A stretch of DNA of 64,000 nucleotides from a virus: positions 306,805 to 370,804 of the IMG/VR virus record IMGVR_UViG_3300030385_002649; one strand, given 5' to 3'. Position numbers and translations under genes: made by a program. Below the pieces are notes generated by a model. The model did no database searches. It was given only the letters and a program-made list of their open reading frames with translations, and was not told the DNA's origin. This document shows positions 17,775-26,032 of this stretch, in pieces (positions within the stretch are counted from its first letter, which is position 1; each line of letters opens with the position of its first letter).

Positions 17775-18725
17775 ATGATGGAAAAAACCAGCCGAATACT
17801 CATAGCGGGTGCGAGCGGACTAGTAGGAAGCGCAATCTGCAGATTACTAACCTCAAAAGGTTATCACAATGTTTTAGTGCCACGAAGCGCAGAACTAGAC
17901 TTACGGAACTCAGCTAAAGTTTCCACTTACTTTCACGCATACAAACCAGAATTTGTTTTTCTATGTGCGGCTAAGGTGGGAGGAATCTTAGCGAATAAAC
18001 GTGAACCAGCCTCTTTCATTCTAGACAACTTAAAAATTCAAAATAGCGTTATCGAATGGTCACACAGGGCAAGAGTGGAAAAATTGATCTTCTTAGGAAG
18101 TTCCTGTATCTATCCAAAAGACGCTAAACAGCCCATAAAAGAAGAATACTTGCTAACTGGACAACTTGAAGACACCAATAGAGCTTACGCTATCGCTAAA
18201 ATAGCGGGTATCGAAACATGTCAAGCTTATAACCGCCAATATGGGTGCAATTTCGTCAGTGTTATGCCCACTAACTTGTATGGCCCAAATGACAACTTCA
18301 ACTTAGAGTCTAGTCATCTTCTTCCAGCGCTGATCAGAAAGTTCGAGGAAGCTAAGGCTAACGGACACGCTCCAGTTACCTTATGGGGAACAGGCCAGCC
18401 GTTCAGAGAATTACTGCACGTCGACGACTTAGCCGAGGCCCTTCTCACAATCATGAATCATTATGACGGGCCAGAACCAATAAACGTTGGTTCTGGCACC
18501 GATTTGAGAGTATCACAGATCGCTGAATTAGTTCGGTATGTCGTCGGACACGAAGGCGACATCATCTGGGACAAAGAAAAGCCCGACGGGACGCCTCGGA
18601 AGCTCTTGGAAACATCGAAAATTCGCAGTCTGGGGTGGAAGCCAAGAATAGACCTAGAGGACGGCGTGCGTCATACTTGGGAATGGTGGAACAAAGCCAA
18701 ACAAGAAAACACAGTCAGAATATGA
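17775..18725 (+). CDS. fcl: GDP-L-fucose synthase-like epimerase/reductase, 316 aa
   Basis: A short-chain dehydrogenase/reductase of the GDP-fucose synthase type, which turns GDP-4-keto-6-deoxymannose into GDP-L-fucose with NADPH. It has the Rossmann motif GASGLVG at 12-18, the GSSCIYP segment holding the active-site serine near 109-110, and Y138-x3-K142. The length matches the family (about 310-320 aa). No dehydratase partner (gmd) is in the window, so the substrate may come from the host. Likely role: altering surface sugars or decorating virion components. Adjacent ATGs at 17775 and 17778 are both possible starts. Confidence 0.9.
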   Translation: MMEKTSRILIAGASGLVGSAICRLLTSKGYHNVLVPRSAELDLRNSAKVSTYFHAYKPEFVFLCAAKVGGILANKREPASFILDNLKIQNSVIEWSHRARVEKLIFLGSSCIYPKDAKQPIKEEYLLTGQLEDTNRAYAIAKIAGIETCQAYNRQYGCNFVSVMPTNLYGPNDNFNLESSHLLPALIRKFEEAKANGHAPVTLWGTGQPFRELLHVDDLAEALLTIMNHYDGPEPINVGSGTDLRVSQIAELVRYVVGHEGDIIWDKEKPDGTPRKLLETSKIRSLGWKPRIDLEDGVRHTWEWWNKAKQENTVRI

Positions 18726-19120
18726 CCGAAAGGAAAATCCTTGGCATTCCAGAGTCAGAAATAATCAAGACTTATTTGGGCCCGCTGGCTAAAGATTACG
18801 TTATTCACACTCTCAAGGCTTATAGCCCAAGACAAGGTAAGGTTCTACAAACAAGGATGTATAAACAACTTCCTGATGGCGACGGAGCGCAATTTATAAT
18901 AGCTGTAGCTTGCTCTAGCTCAGGAAAAGTCTATGCAGCGTACCGCACCAATTTAGATGAAGAAAACAACAATGTTGACAATGGGCATTGGGTAGACGTA
19001 AAACGCGAAGTCATTACAATGTATGACCAAGACGGTGAAGAAAAACTCCAAGCATGGGTAACTAATATGGAGTTTAAACACCGAGAGAAATATGGAAAGC
19101 CAGAAGAATCAAGCACTTAA
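18722..19120 (+). CDS. Hypothetical protein, 132 aa
   Basis: The ATG at 18722 overlaps the fcl stop as ATGA, which fixes the start. A soluble alpha/beta-looking protein (QFIIAVACSSSGKVYAAYR, then VKREVITMYDQDGEE) with no recognised family; co-translated with fcl. Confidence 0.75.
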   Translation: MTERKILGIPESEIIKTYLGPLAKDYVIHTLKAYSPRQGKVLQTRMYKQLPDGDGAQFIIAVACSSSGKVYAAYRTNLDEENNNVDNGHWVDVKREVITMYDQDGEEKLQAWVTNMEFKHREKYGKPEESST

Positions 19121-19430
19121 ATTAATAACTCTAGCACTTCTTAGCCTCTTCGATCTCTTTTCAACATTATTTCTCATAAAAACAGGGTTAGCTTATGAGG
19201 CTAACCCATTGATGGCGCAGATTTTAGATAATGGCGACGGATTAGTAGGATTCGTCGCCATTAAGCTTTTGGCGTTCACTTTTCTGGCTTTTCTTTATCC
19301 TCTTGTGAAGACTCCACGGGCTCAGAAGCTTTTGAACGCTGGGTTGAACTTTTCTTTGTTCGTTTATTCTTGCGTTTTTTGTTGGCATTGTTATCTGATA
19401 GACTACGCCATCCGGGCGAGCGGGGCTTAA
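19092..19430 (+). CDS. Polytopic membrane protein, DUF5658-like, 112 aa
   Basis: Three or four hydrophobic segments and the characteristic D-x2-S-T-x5-G-x3-E-A-N-P-L-M pattern (residues about 21-42) recalled from the DUF5658 family. The function of the family is unknown. It overlaps the previous gene by 29 nt and, unusually, overlaps the end of a convergent minus-strand gene by 155 nt. Confidence 0.75.
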   Translation: MESQKNQALKLITLALLSLFDLFSTLFLIKTGLAYEANPLMAQILDNGDGLVGFVAIKLLAFTFLAFLYPLVKTPRAQKLLNAGLNFSLFVYSCVFCWHCYLIDYAIRASGA

Positions 19431-19698
19431 AAGCATCAAGACTAGGCTCGGGTTTAGCGGGGCGCTTGGGGCGCTTGGGGTGTTTCTCTCCTGGCTTTAA
19501 TTTTCCAGAGCCACAACCCTTGCACTTGAAGTTGTTATGAGTCCTGTCGTAAGCCATATACAAATCATCGATTTTAGACCAGTTAATAGCCTCACATTTT
19601 GGACATGACACAATAAAAGCGGACGGACGCTTTCTTTCTACGTCCGTCCACTCGATGACTTTGGACTCTACTTGGGTAAACCCAATCCATAAGAGCAT
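19276..19698 (-). CDS. Zinc-ribbon protein with basic low-complexity tail, 140 aa
   Basis: CPKC near residue 32 and CKGC near residue 59 form a likely four-cysteine zinc ribbon. The C-terminal 65 residues are Lys/Arg/Pro/Ser-rich and lie opposite the plus-strand membrane protein. Either this tail is real and the two genes truly overlap, or the minus frame is partly fortuitous. The start overlaps the upstream stop (TAATG), supporting translation. Confidence 0.65.
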   Translation of the reverse strand: MLLWIGFTQVESKVIEWTDVERKRPSAFIVSCPKCEAINWSKIDDLYMAYDRTHNNFKCKGCGSGKLKPGEKHPKRPKRPAKPEPSLDAFKPRSPGWRSLSDNNANKKRKNKRTKKSSTQRSKASEPVESSQEDKEKPEK

Positions 19699-20123
19699 TA
19701 TATATGACCTATCAGGTACGGATTAGGGTGTGATCCGCCAATAAACGAGTCAAGGACCTCTGGGTCGGACACTTGGAATTTCTTGTTGCCAAAAGCGTGC
19801 CCACCCTTCTGTATCCTGATGTCTCCCAGAATATCGAGCAATTCTGGATCAAGATCCTCGACGCTCACCTCAGGCGTTTCCTCTTCAATACCAAGATCGA
19901 TAGAATCCCCGGCCTTCACCATCGAGGGGTCCATCAACTTCATCGACCCATCATACTTGGAGTCGAGAGTGTCAATACTCAAAACAATCTTTCTGATGAG
20001 TTTCAAAGAGGCAGAAGCTGCGTAGCCTTTAGGGGAATCACCCTTGATCTCGCTCAACACATTCTTTGGGGTGTTGTTGACGATTTGGACAATCTCTCGA
20101 AAAATCTCGTGCGGACGGGTCAT
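19698..20123 (-). CDS. Hypothetical protein, 141 aa
   Basis: A longer frame opens at 20327 inside the metallopeptidase gene, but the ATG at 20123 has AGAGGAA upstream and begins just after that gene's stop, so it is chosen. An acidic soluble protein (TRPHEIFREIVQIVNNTPKN; EEETPEVSVEDLDPELLDIL). No domain recognised. Confidence 0.7.
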   Translation of the reverse strand: MTRPHEIFREIVQIVNNTPKNVLSEIKGDSPKGYAASASLKLIRKIVLSIDTLDSKYDGSMKLMDPSMVKAGDSIDLGIEEETPEVSVEDLDPELLDILGDIRIQKGGHAFGNKKFQVSDPEVLDSFIGGSHPNPYLIGHI

Positions 20124-20154
20124 TTCGGTTTCCTCTCGAAAACCGTAAGATACA

Positions 20155-20826
20155 CTATCGAGAATTTCTTGGGATAAGTTTTGAAATATCCCTAACGCAA
20201 AGTTCACAAAGTTCCGTTGTGTTAACAATCCAGAACATAGTGCATTTCTTATTATTGCAATGTTGAGGTCTTTTTTCGTTAATAGGGCTGCCATCACGGT
20301 GATCCCTGTCGACAAGACCAAGTGCATGACCTATCTCGTGTAACAAGACCTCCGTATTGCCTAGAGCGGTGCGATTCCTAAAGACTACAATTTCACCTCG
20401 CCCACGATGGAAAGCAGCGACCGAGTCTCTATCGTCATTGACAGAATTGTAATTCCCCGGCAAGAACAACATGAAAAGCCTTAAGTTTCTATCGTCCTTA
20501 AGATCGAAGATCCTCCTGTGTCGGACAACTAAGTTTTTTATCTTGTCCGACGGCCATGAATCTCTTGCCGTCATAATTCTTGTTCTTCGGACAATTTTCA
20601 CGTTATCACGATCAACAATACTATAACGATCTAGACAATCAATTAAGGCTTTGATTGAGTCAGAATGAACATCGCATTTTTCAGTTGGTTGGATCTCGAT
20701 GATGACCGAGTCATAAACGGTGTCCTGATCCTTAATACAGACATAATCGGGTCGGACGTTAGCACAACTAGGAACACAAACCAAAAAGAACAAGAACAAC
20801 AAATACTTTAAAAGTGGCATGTCCAT
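20155..20826 (-). CDS. Lipoprotein zinc metallopeptidase, metzincin-like, 223 aa
   Basis: Residues 5-21 form a lipoprotein signal (FLFFLVCVPSC). The catalytic helix is H163-E-x2-H167-x2-G170-x2-D173, the HExxHxxGxxD form found in some metzincins, and C-T-M-F-W about 25 residues later could supply the Met-turn. The predicted product is therefore a membrane-tethered protease outside the cytoplasm, perhaps acting on host envelope proteins or during lysis; the substrate is unknown. Starts at residue 1 or 3 cannot be separated because neither has a strong ribosome-binding site. Confidence 0.85.
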   Translation of the reverse strand: MDMPLLKYLLFLFFLVCVPSCANVRPDYVCIKDQDTVYDSVIIEIQPTEKCDVHSDSIKALIDCLDRYSIVDRDNVKIVRRTRIMTARDSWPSDKIKNLVVRHRRIFDLKDDRNLRLFMLFLPGNYNSVNDDRDSVAAFHRGRGEIVVFRNRTALGNTEVLLHEIGHALGLVDRDHRDGSPINEKRPQHCNNKKCTMFWIVNTTELCELCVRDISKLIPRNSR

Positions 20827-20846
20827 ATTTCTATATTTGTCAATAA

Positions 20847-21479
20847 CTATTCGTTATATGGCAAAGCCAACAGGTCTAGCCCACACAGGTTTTTCCAAAC
20901 CAACAGATAACCAAGACGCCCGAGGATTTGGTCCTCTAGAGAAGCATAAGAGTAGGCTTTTTCAATCAAGCCCATCGCAATTTTATGGTTGATTGTTGTA
21001 CTAAGCTCTAATTGCTCACAAGCTGGCCTTTTAAGATTGGCGGGGATGATGTCCATCTTCTTACTCCCCTTGCCGAAACTTGCAACCAGAACCCTAAGCA
21101 TTATCAAACGTTTCACTTGAGGCGTGACAGCTTTCTGGAAAAAAGCTAAGTATCCTTCGCGCCCTAACTCTCTAATTTTCTCGTTCATAAAATTTTGAAT
21201 TAAATCGTCGCATTTTTTCTCAACACCACCGATATAAGAACCGTTTCTCACAGCATGATAGAGACAAGACAATTTGAAAGGATACAAAATATTAGCGTAA
21301 TTCCCAAAAGGAACTTTAGCAAGGGCATTGTTAGGAACGCCCAGGGCCAGAGCTATCTTGGAAATTGACGTTTCCTCGTTTTTGACACTAACTTCAGAAT
21401 TTACCTTGGTTAGTTCGGTGCTATTCTCTGGCTGTTTGTATTTGGACAACTGATGGAGAATAGACTTATTGTTAGGCAT
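20847..21479 (-). CDS. Hypothetical protein, 210 aa
   Basis: The ATG at 21479, 14 nt after the upstream stop, is preferred to 21533. A helical soluble protein with a polar N-terminal 40 residues and a globular remainder (KIALALGVPNNALAKVPFGN). Family not recognised. Confidence 0.7.
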   Translation of the reverse strand: MPNNKSILHQLSKYKQPENSTELTKVNSEVSVKNEETSISKIALALGVPNNALAKVPFGNYANILYPFKLSCLYHAVRNGSYIGGVEKKCDDLIQNFMNEKIRELGREGYLAFFQKAVTPQVKRLIMLRVLVASFGKGSKKMDIIPANLKRPACEQLELSTTINHKIAMGLIEKAYSYASLEDQILGRLGYLLVWKNLCGLDLLALPYNE

Positions 21480-21492
21480 GAAATAATTACTT

Positions 21493-21924
21493 CTAGATTT
21501 GAAGCCACTTATTCGTCTTGGCCTCGCAATCAATCAACGTCCTTTCAATGATCGTGCTAATACGCGGAATCGGCTCGGCTTTTGCCTTTCTGATTTCGCC
21601 GCCGACGGAATAGTTGTTGCCCCCAGTACTGTTCCAGGTAGTAAATAGCCCGACAGAACCAGTCATTGGTTGGACTGAGGCTATTGAATCAGCCCAAAAA
21701 GAACCACCAGTGCCGCCTTGCAGCCGCACTCCGTTATTACTGAAGGGTGTAAATGTGCCAACTGGAATAACTGGAGTTGTAACGTTATTCACTGGGACTG
21801 GAGAATCATCTCTAATAGATATAGTGACAGTAGAGTCGACTAAAGTGTTTATAACTTCTCGATCTACTTCGCGACTAATTTCATCCGTCGCATTGTTAAT
21901 CGAGGCGAGTATTGGGTTAGTCAT
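21493..21924 (-). CDS. Possible virion protein, 143 aa
   Basis: Serine/threonine/valine-rich sequence with repeated short strands (VTISIRDDSPVPVNNVTTPV, GGTGGSFWADSI). It resembles small phage proteins such as baseplate or head-associated beta proteins. Coupled as ATGA to the upstream ATPase gene. Confidence 0.6.
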   Translation of the reverse strand: MTNPILASINNATDEISREVDREVINTLVDSTVTISIRDDSPVPVNNVTTPVIPVGTFTPFSNNGVRLQGGTGGSFWADSIASVQPMTGSVGLFTTWNSTGGNNYSVGGEIRKAKAEPIPRISTIIERTLIDCEAKTNKWLQI

Positions 21925-22460
21925 TGTTTGTTTATCCTATCTAAAATGAATTCGATTCTATCCTCCACACTCATCAGAGGAACAAAAACAGGCTCGTAGC
22001 CAAAATCCATGTAAGCTAAATTAAGTCTTTCTTGTAGTTCCTTACAATCCTCAATAGTTTCGATCCTACTAGTATCGCTACGAGGATCAAAAGGAGTCAC
22101 TAGGTCTAACAGGAAAACCATGTCGTAAGTTGATTTAGAGCACATGTCAGCAACCAATTTAGGGATTGCTGCGCCATGATGGGCAGCAAACCCATAGCCG
22201 TCATAAGCCCCTCGGTCATAGAAGGTCAAAGCTTTGCTTGTTTGTAGCTCTAGCTCTTGTTGTCGTTGAGAAATGAGCCATTGAAAAGACTCAAAATAAT
22301 GACGTCGCCATTCTAGGTCGCCATTTGGGACTAACGCTTGAATCGCTTCAATGACTTGGATCGCTGCTTCTGGGACAACATTATAGCCTTTTTTGGCCAA
22401 CCCGTCGATTACTGTTGATTTTCCAGAATGAGGAGCGCCGGTAAGAACTATCTTCTTCAT
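21921..22460 (-). CDS. P-loop ATPase/kinase, AAA_28/NadR-like, 179 aa
   Basis: Walker A GAPHSGKST at residues 8-16, an LTFYDRGAYDG strand in the Walker B/lid position and a VFLLDLVTPF strand. This arrangement matches the AAA_28 group of small ATPases related to NadR nicotinamide-ribose kinase and is frequent in phages. The substrate is not evident; NAD-precursor or nucleotide phosphorylation is possible. First gene of a five-gene leftward run. Confidence 0.75.
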   Translation of the reverse strand: MKKIVLTGAPHSGKSTVIDGLAKKGYNVVPEAAIQVIEAIQALVPNGDLEWRRHYFESFQWLISQRQQELELQTSKALTFYDRGAYDGYGFAAHHGAAIPKLVADMCSKSTYDMVFLLDLVTPFDPRSDTSRIETIEDCKELQERLNLAYMDFGYEPVFVPLMSVEDRIEFILDRINKQ

Positions 22461-22588
22461 AAACGTTCAAATACAAGGCGCTCTAGCATTAATTTCATTT
22501 TGGTGTAATATTAGCGCATTCATTAGGACGCAGTGTTTTTTAAACTTTACCAGCCTAATGAAACTAGACAACCATAAACGCTTATGAG

Positions 22589-22886
22589 TTACCACATCAC
22601 GCCTTGGTCTTTAGTGTCTTGTTCTGTGGTAACTCTAAAGTCATGCTCGTACATGTTTTTGAGCTTTTCTAAATGCTCTGCTACGGTCAGCTTGTTTAAT
22701 TGCCACGAGTACCAAAACCGCCGCCTAGGCAAAATTGCTCCCAGCGACCCAACACTCGTTATCCCAGCTATTATTGATTCTGATCACAGTACTTTTCCAC
22801 ATTCGGACAGTTTTGCTAGAGTCTTCCTCATCAGTCTTGAAAGAGGTTTCGGAGGTCGTCTGCTGCGGCTTTTCTTTGTTGGTCAT
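22589..22886 (-). pseudogene. Frameshifted small gene (two overlapping frames)
   Basis: Frame 1 runs from an ATG at 22886 to TAG at 22725 (53 aa, ending NSWDNECWVAGSNFA). The next coherent stretch, LPRRRFWYSWQLNKLTVAEH and on to TAA at 22589, is in a different frame with no start codon of its own. The change lies near a T4 run (CAATTTTGCC). Joined, they would give about 98 aa. This may be a broken gene, a sequencing error or a programmed shift. The C-terminal part reads as normal coding sequence. Confidence 0.55.
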
Positions 22887-23055
22887 GCTTAATAAGCCTA
22901 CTCTTCCATGGCTTACCCGTAGATTTGGGGACCTTAGACTGTACGTCTCCCAAGCTCCAAATAGACTTCAACTTCCTAGGTTTCACAACAACTGGCTGGA
23001 TCGTGATATTAAGTTTATACTCTGGTATGGTTGTGTTACGATCCCAATAACTCAT
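22831..23055 (-). CDS. Hypothetical protein, 74 aa
   Basis: The ATG at 23055 overlaps the upstream stop as ATGA. A basic protein (TIQPVVVKPRKLKSIWSLGD) with a charged C-terminal helix. It overlaps the frameshifted gene by 56 nt. Unknown function. Confidence 0.65.
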   Translation of the reverse strand: MSYWDRNTTIPEYKLNITIQPVVVKPRKLKSIWSLGDVQSKVPKSTGKPWKSRLIKHDQQRKAAADDLRNLFQD

Positions 23056-23450
23056 ACCCAATGATTGATAGCCTCCACAGCTTTGTCTATTGTGGGATAT
23101 TGATCAGTGAAATACTTAATCCAAGGCCCATCGTTTTCCATCGAGAAAGCGAACACTGGAAGCTTCAACACATAAGAAGCGAAGAAAATCTCCATCGGAG
23201 TTCCAGCCATCGGAACATTTGGCAAATACGCCAAAACCCCGTCAGATTTCCTAACTTCCTCAAGATCAGCTTCTACAATCTCCACTTCATTAATGCCTGT
23301 ATAGGGCCTAAGAGTCGGGTCTAGAACACCAAATCCTAAAGCCGCTAACTTTGTGGTTGCTAATTGACGCCAGTGCAAAACTTGGTCGTCCCATTCTTCT
23401 TCTTTGCCAGAATAACAATGCATTGGGCCAGCTAAGTAGATCATCTTCAT
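23052..23450 (-). CDS. Nucleoside 2-deoxyribosyltransferase-like protein, 132 aa
   Basis: Starts KMIYLAGPM, the typical first strand of nucleoside deoxyribosyltransferase-like folds, and continues with an acidic helix (VEADLEEVRKSDGVLAYLPN) and PMAGTPMEIFFASYV, matching the substrate pocket region with its conserved glutamate. These enzymes cleave or exchange the base of deoxynucleosides. In phages they may take part in nucleotide salvage or base modification. The exact reaction cannot be read from sequence. Confidence 0.8.
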   Translation of the reverse strand: MKMIYLAGPMHCYSGKEEEWDDQVLHWRQLATTKLAALGFGVLDPTLRPYTGINEVEIVEADLEEVRKSDGVLAYLPNVPMAGTPMEIFFASYVLKLPVFAFSMENDGPWIKYFTDQYPTIDKAVEAINHWV

Positions 23451-23860
23451 GCATTTAAAATACTAGGATTAACAAATGATAGTTTCTCAAGACCGTCCTT
23501 GTAAACATCTAACACATTGTACTCAGTTTCAAGGACACCCTTACAGATTTCTTGGATTTTTTCGATGCTGTTATCATCAAAGAGAGATACTCTACACAAC
23601 AATGACTCTATATAAGAAGATACAGTGTACTTTGGATCTCTCTTTGGATTGTTAGAATTAAAACTGTGGCCAGGACGCAGAGTAGCAAAAATGAGCATTT
23701 CTTGGTTTTCGCTGAAATAACTAAAGGCGATCTTTTTGCCGCCTTTTTCAACGTTTCCATTGATTACGTGTAGATCCGGCCCATAATTTGGGCTAAAATA
23801 AGTGCTAGGAAACCCAGCTGAACTAAAAATTCCGGCTATTAGTTGTAATTCTGTCATCAT
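23447..23860 (-). CDS. Hypothetical protein, about 137 aa
   Basis: Tandem ATGs at 23860 and 23857 precede TELQLIAGIFSSAG; an upstream start at 23878 is possible, and none has a clear ribosome-binding site. A globular soluble protein with FATLRPGHSFNSNN in the middle. Overlaps the upstream gene by up to 38 nt and couples downstream as ATGA. Confidence 0.65.
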   Translation of the reverse strand: MMTELQLIAGIFSSAGFPSTYFSPNYGPDLHVINGNVEKGGKKIAFSYFSENQEMLIFATLRPGHSFNSNNPKRDPKYTVSSYIESLLCRVSLFDDNSIEKIQEICKGVLETEYNVLDVYKDGLEKLSFVNPSILNA

Positions 23861-24257
23861 CAGGAGCCGACCCCACAATCAATCTATTCTTGATGTTTTT
23901 TAAAAACTCGACGGTTTTCTCGATAGAACCGTCATTATACAAAGAATCCTCAAAAAGCTTCAAAGAATCTAAATACCTAGGGCCGCATTCAGAAACGTTA
24001 GACCAAAATTGATGAAGAACATAAATCTTTAGCGTGCTAGTATGAACCCACAAGTTTAGGTAATGGTCCCATGCGTCATTATACTTGGAAACATAGAACA
24101 TGCTATGGTAGAAATCTCCGGTCTTTTCGCCAACTTGGTCGGCTGACCAGTCGTCCCCTGTTACTGCGTGAAAAGAATCATCTTCGCTAATTGAATAACC
24201 GGAATCGGTGATCATATCCCGAATTAAGTCTAGAACAAATTCACCTTCTCTACTCAT
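23823..24257 (-). CDS. Hypothetical protein, 144 aa
   Basis: An acidic, aromatic-rich globular protein (DMITDSGYSISEDDSFHAV; WDHYLNLWVHTSTLKIYVLH). Overlaps the upstream stop as ATGA. No known family recognised. Confidence 0.7.
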   Translation of the reverse strand: MSREGEFVLDLIRDMITDSGYSISEDDSFHAVTGDDWSADQVGEKTGDFYHSMFYVSKYNDAWDHYLNLWVHTSTLKIYVLHQFWSNVSECGPRYLDSLKLFEDSLYNDGSIEKTVEFLKNIKNRLIVGSAPDDDRITTNSRNF

Positions 24258-24553
24258 TCATTCAATAGTGGGCTTTCCAGCCCTTCCACCTTCATTATCA
24301 TTTTTTCCAGCAACTTCAATTGGACGCGTGCAAGATCGAAACAATCATCGTTGTGGAGGTCAATTATGAGTTCTTCTCCAACCGGCACGGATATTTTCGT
24401 GCCCACCAAATTCATGATCAAGCCATAAGGGCCAGCATAAAATGTATAGATCCCATGATAAAGATGAGAACAAGCAACTTTAAACGTCACTTGCTCAGAG
24501 AGCCAATGTGATATTAACCTGGCCGAATTTGGCAATTTTGGGAGACAAGTCAT
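24254..24553 (-). CDS. Hypothetical protein, 99 aa
   Basis: A small globular protein with a central LVGTKISVPVGEELIIDLH beta hairpin-like segment and a helical C-terminus. Coupled downstream by ATGA. It follows the 31-aa membrane peptide gene after 7 nt. Unknown function. Confidence 0.65.
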   Translation of the reverse strand: MTCLPKLPNSARLISHWLSEQVTFKVACSHLYHGIYTFYAGPYGLIMNLVGTKISVPVGEELIIDLHNDDCFDLARVQLKLLEKMIMKVEGLESPLLNE

Positions 24554-24560
24554 GCCTTAT

Positions 24561-24656
24561 TTAGCTTCCGGACCACTTATCTAGTACGAAAGAGTATAAG
24601 AACGCAACGGCGAAAATGCAAAGAATGACGATTATGATATTCCTATCGGGCGTCAT
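24561..24656 (-). CDS. Single-span membrane peptide, 31 aa
   Basis: A short frame starting inside the last codons of the macro-domain gene (14-nt overlap) encodes MTPDRNIIIVILCIFAVAFL and a brief charged tail: one membrane helix. Position and coupling favour translation; the role is unknown. Confidence 0.55.
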   Translation of the reverse strand: MTPDRNIIIVILCIFAVAFLYSFVLDKWSGS

Positions 24657-25260
24657 GTTGTAAATCCCTAGTCAACTCAGTATAGAGCCGTTGGTGGCGG
24701 TGAGAAGCCTCGGACCAACTTTTCGGAGGTTCTAAACCTTCGATCGCCTCTTTGATAGCTGTCACCATTTGAATAGCACAAACGTCGAAAGGAACTCTAC
24801 CAACACCAGTTCCCATACCAGGAATCGCAATGCTACTAAAACCCTCTCGCATCGCGATTTGTGTTGCAGCTTTAGTAGCAAGATAGGTGTTGACGCTTCT
24901 ATTTCCCAAGATGGTTGGAATTCTCATAGTCGGAGCAGAAATCACAAAAGGGACCTGAGAATCTCCTGTAGAGAGAACCATGGCTTGACCAACTAGAAGC
25001 TCTCCCATCGTTTTTTCGTCAGCGATTCTTTCCTGAAGTCTTTCCTGAAGTCTCCTACCAAATTTCATGGTGATCAGCGCGTCAAGACCTCCATCCATGA
25101 ACCCGAAGCTGTTAGCTGGGCTGACTAGAGCGTCAACTTCTAAATCGAAAATTGATCCATGGTAAGTTTCTACATCGTGATCCGGGGGAAGCATTCCGTC
25201 GATTACTTTCTCCCATGCTGAAATCAGCCCTTGTTGAACGTCAGTTAATACAACTCTCAT
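24643..25260 (-). CDS. Macro-domain protein, 205 aa
   Basis: Macro domains bind ADP-ribose and often remove it from proteins or hydrolyse its derivatives. Key segments are visible: VDALVSPANSFGFMDGGLD near 43-61 (the ADP-ribose pocket with asparagine and GG) and IAIPGMGTGVGRV near 144-156 (phosphate loop). The length fits a stand-alone domain. Phage macro proteins may process NAD-derived signals or reverse ADP-ribosylation used in defence; that role is inference. Co-translated with the zinc-ribbon gene upstream. Confidence 0.85.
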   Translation of the reverse strand: MRVVLTDVQQGLISAWEKVIDGMLPPDHDVETYHGSIFDLEVDALVSPANSFGFMDGGLDALITMKFGRRLQERLQERIADEKTMGELLVGQAMVLSTGDSQVPFVISAPTMRIPTILGNRSVNTYLATKAATQIAMREGFSSIAIPGMGTGVGRVPFDVCAIQMVTAIKEAIEGLEPPKSWSEASHRHQRLYTELTRDLQHDAR

Positions 25261-25466
25261 ATGGATTTTCCTATATCTGGCAGTTTCTTGTAGTCAGTGC
25301 AATAAAAACCATCGCCCTTGAAGATTACGCAGGATCCTTTCCCGATTAGTCTTCTTAATCTTGGTTTTTCGCATTCTGGACAGTCTGTTAGATGGTCTTC
25401 GTTCATTGCTTGGCGAATTTCGAACTCGTGTTTACACTCTTCGCATCTATAATCGTAAGTTGGCAT
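25257..25466 (-). CDS. FmdB-type zinc-ribbon protein, 69 aa
   Basis: MPTYDYRCEECKHEFE is the canonical opening of the FmdB regulatory-protein family, followed by CPEC near residue 35 to complete a four-cysteine ribbon and GKGSCVIFKGDGFYCTDY. Family members are thought to be small regulators. Coupled to both neighbours (TAATG upstream, ATGA downstream). Confidence 0.85.
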   Translation of the reverse strand: MPTYDYRCEECKHEFEIRQAMNEDHLTDCPECEKPRLRRLIGKGSCVIFKGDGFYCTDYKKLPDIGKSI

Positions 25467-26032
25467 TATTTGTTTTCCTCTATGTCGTTTTCGACAGTCT
25501 TTCTGAGGTTCGGTGCTTGGAGTATCAGCTGCATCAGTTTTTCAAAGAAATCTGAAGAAAACGGATCTAAAGGAATGCGTCTCACATAATCCCCGTTTTC
25601 TTCATAAGCAGCCATAGTCATTGTTTTAAAAAAGACAGTGCAATCCGAGCCTCTAATCAACAAAGTCGGAGACACATGAAGGCGTCCGCTATCTGTAAAA
25701 TAATACTCGATCAATTTTTCCAGACTGTAAGGGTCTTCAAAATGACTGATCCTGATTGTGAACCCTTTTTCTTTAAAGGCGAAGTTGATCAAATTAGATA
25801 GTGTTTTCATGACAGTTTCCGTGAGAATGTTTTTAGGTCTACTAGCTGCGTCCGAGTAAATTTTACGGGCTCTAGTGCGCCTAGAAATCCTTCTAGAAAA
25901 CCAAGGTGCGAAATCACTACAGTCGCATCGACATACACGGTCTTTGAGAGGTATATGATACTGACCTTTCTCATGATGCAAATGTCCGCACCGACAAATT
26001 GGGCTCATTAACACGCGACTGTCGTGGCTCAT
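25466..26032 (-). CDS. CRCGH-WYS family member with C-terminal extension, 188 aa
   Basis: First member of the array described from here to 38.1 kb. Family pattern: C-x-C-[GS]-H-x4-H, a variable loop, C-x(2-5)-C-x-C-x2-[FY]-x2-W-[YFH]-S-x2-[IL]. Here C13-R-C15-G-H17 and a CRCDCSDFAPWFSRRI block occupy residues 1-50, followed by a unique globular domain from about residue 76 (MKTLSNLINFAFKEKG). The extension may be a separate gene fused in frame. The Cys/His spacing suggests one zinc ion; the function is unknown. Confidence 0.75.
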   Translation of the reverse strand: MSHDSRVLMSPICRCGHLHHEKGQYHIPLKDRVCRCDCSDFAPWFSRRISRRTRARKIYSDAASRPKNILTETVMKTLSNLINFAFKEKGFTIRISHFEDPYSLEKLIEYYFTDSGRLHVSPTLLIRGSDCTVFFKTMTMAAYEENGDYVRRIPLDPFSSDFFEKLMQLILQAPNLRKTVENDIEENK

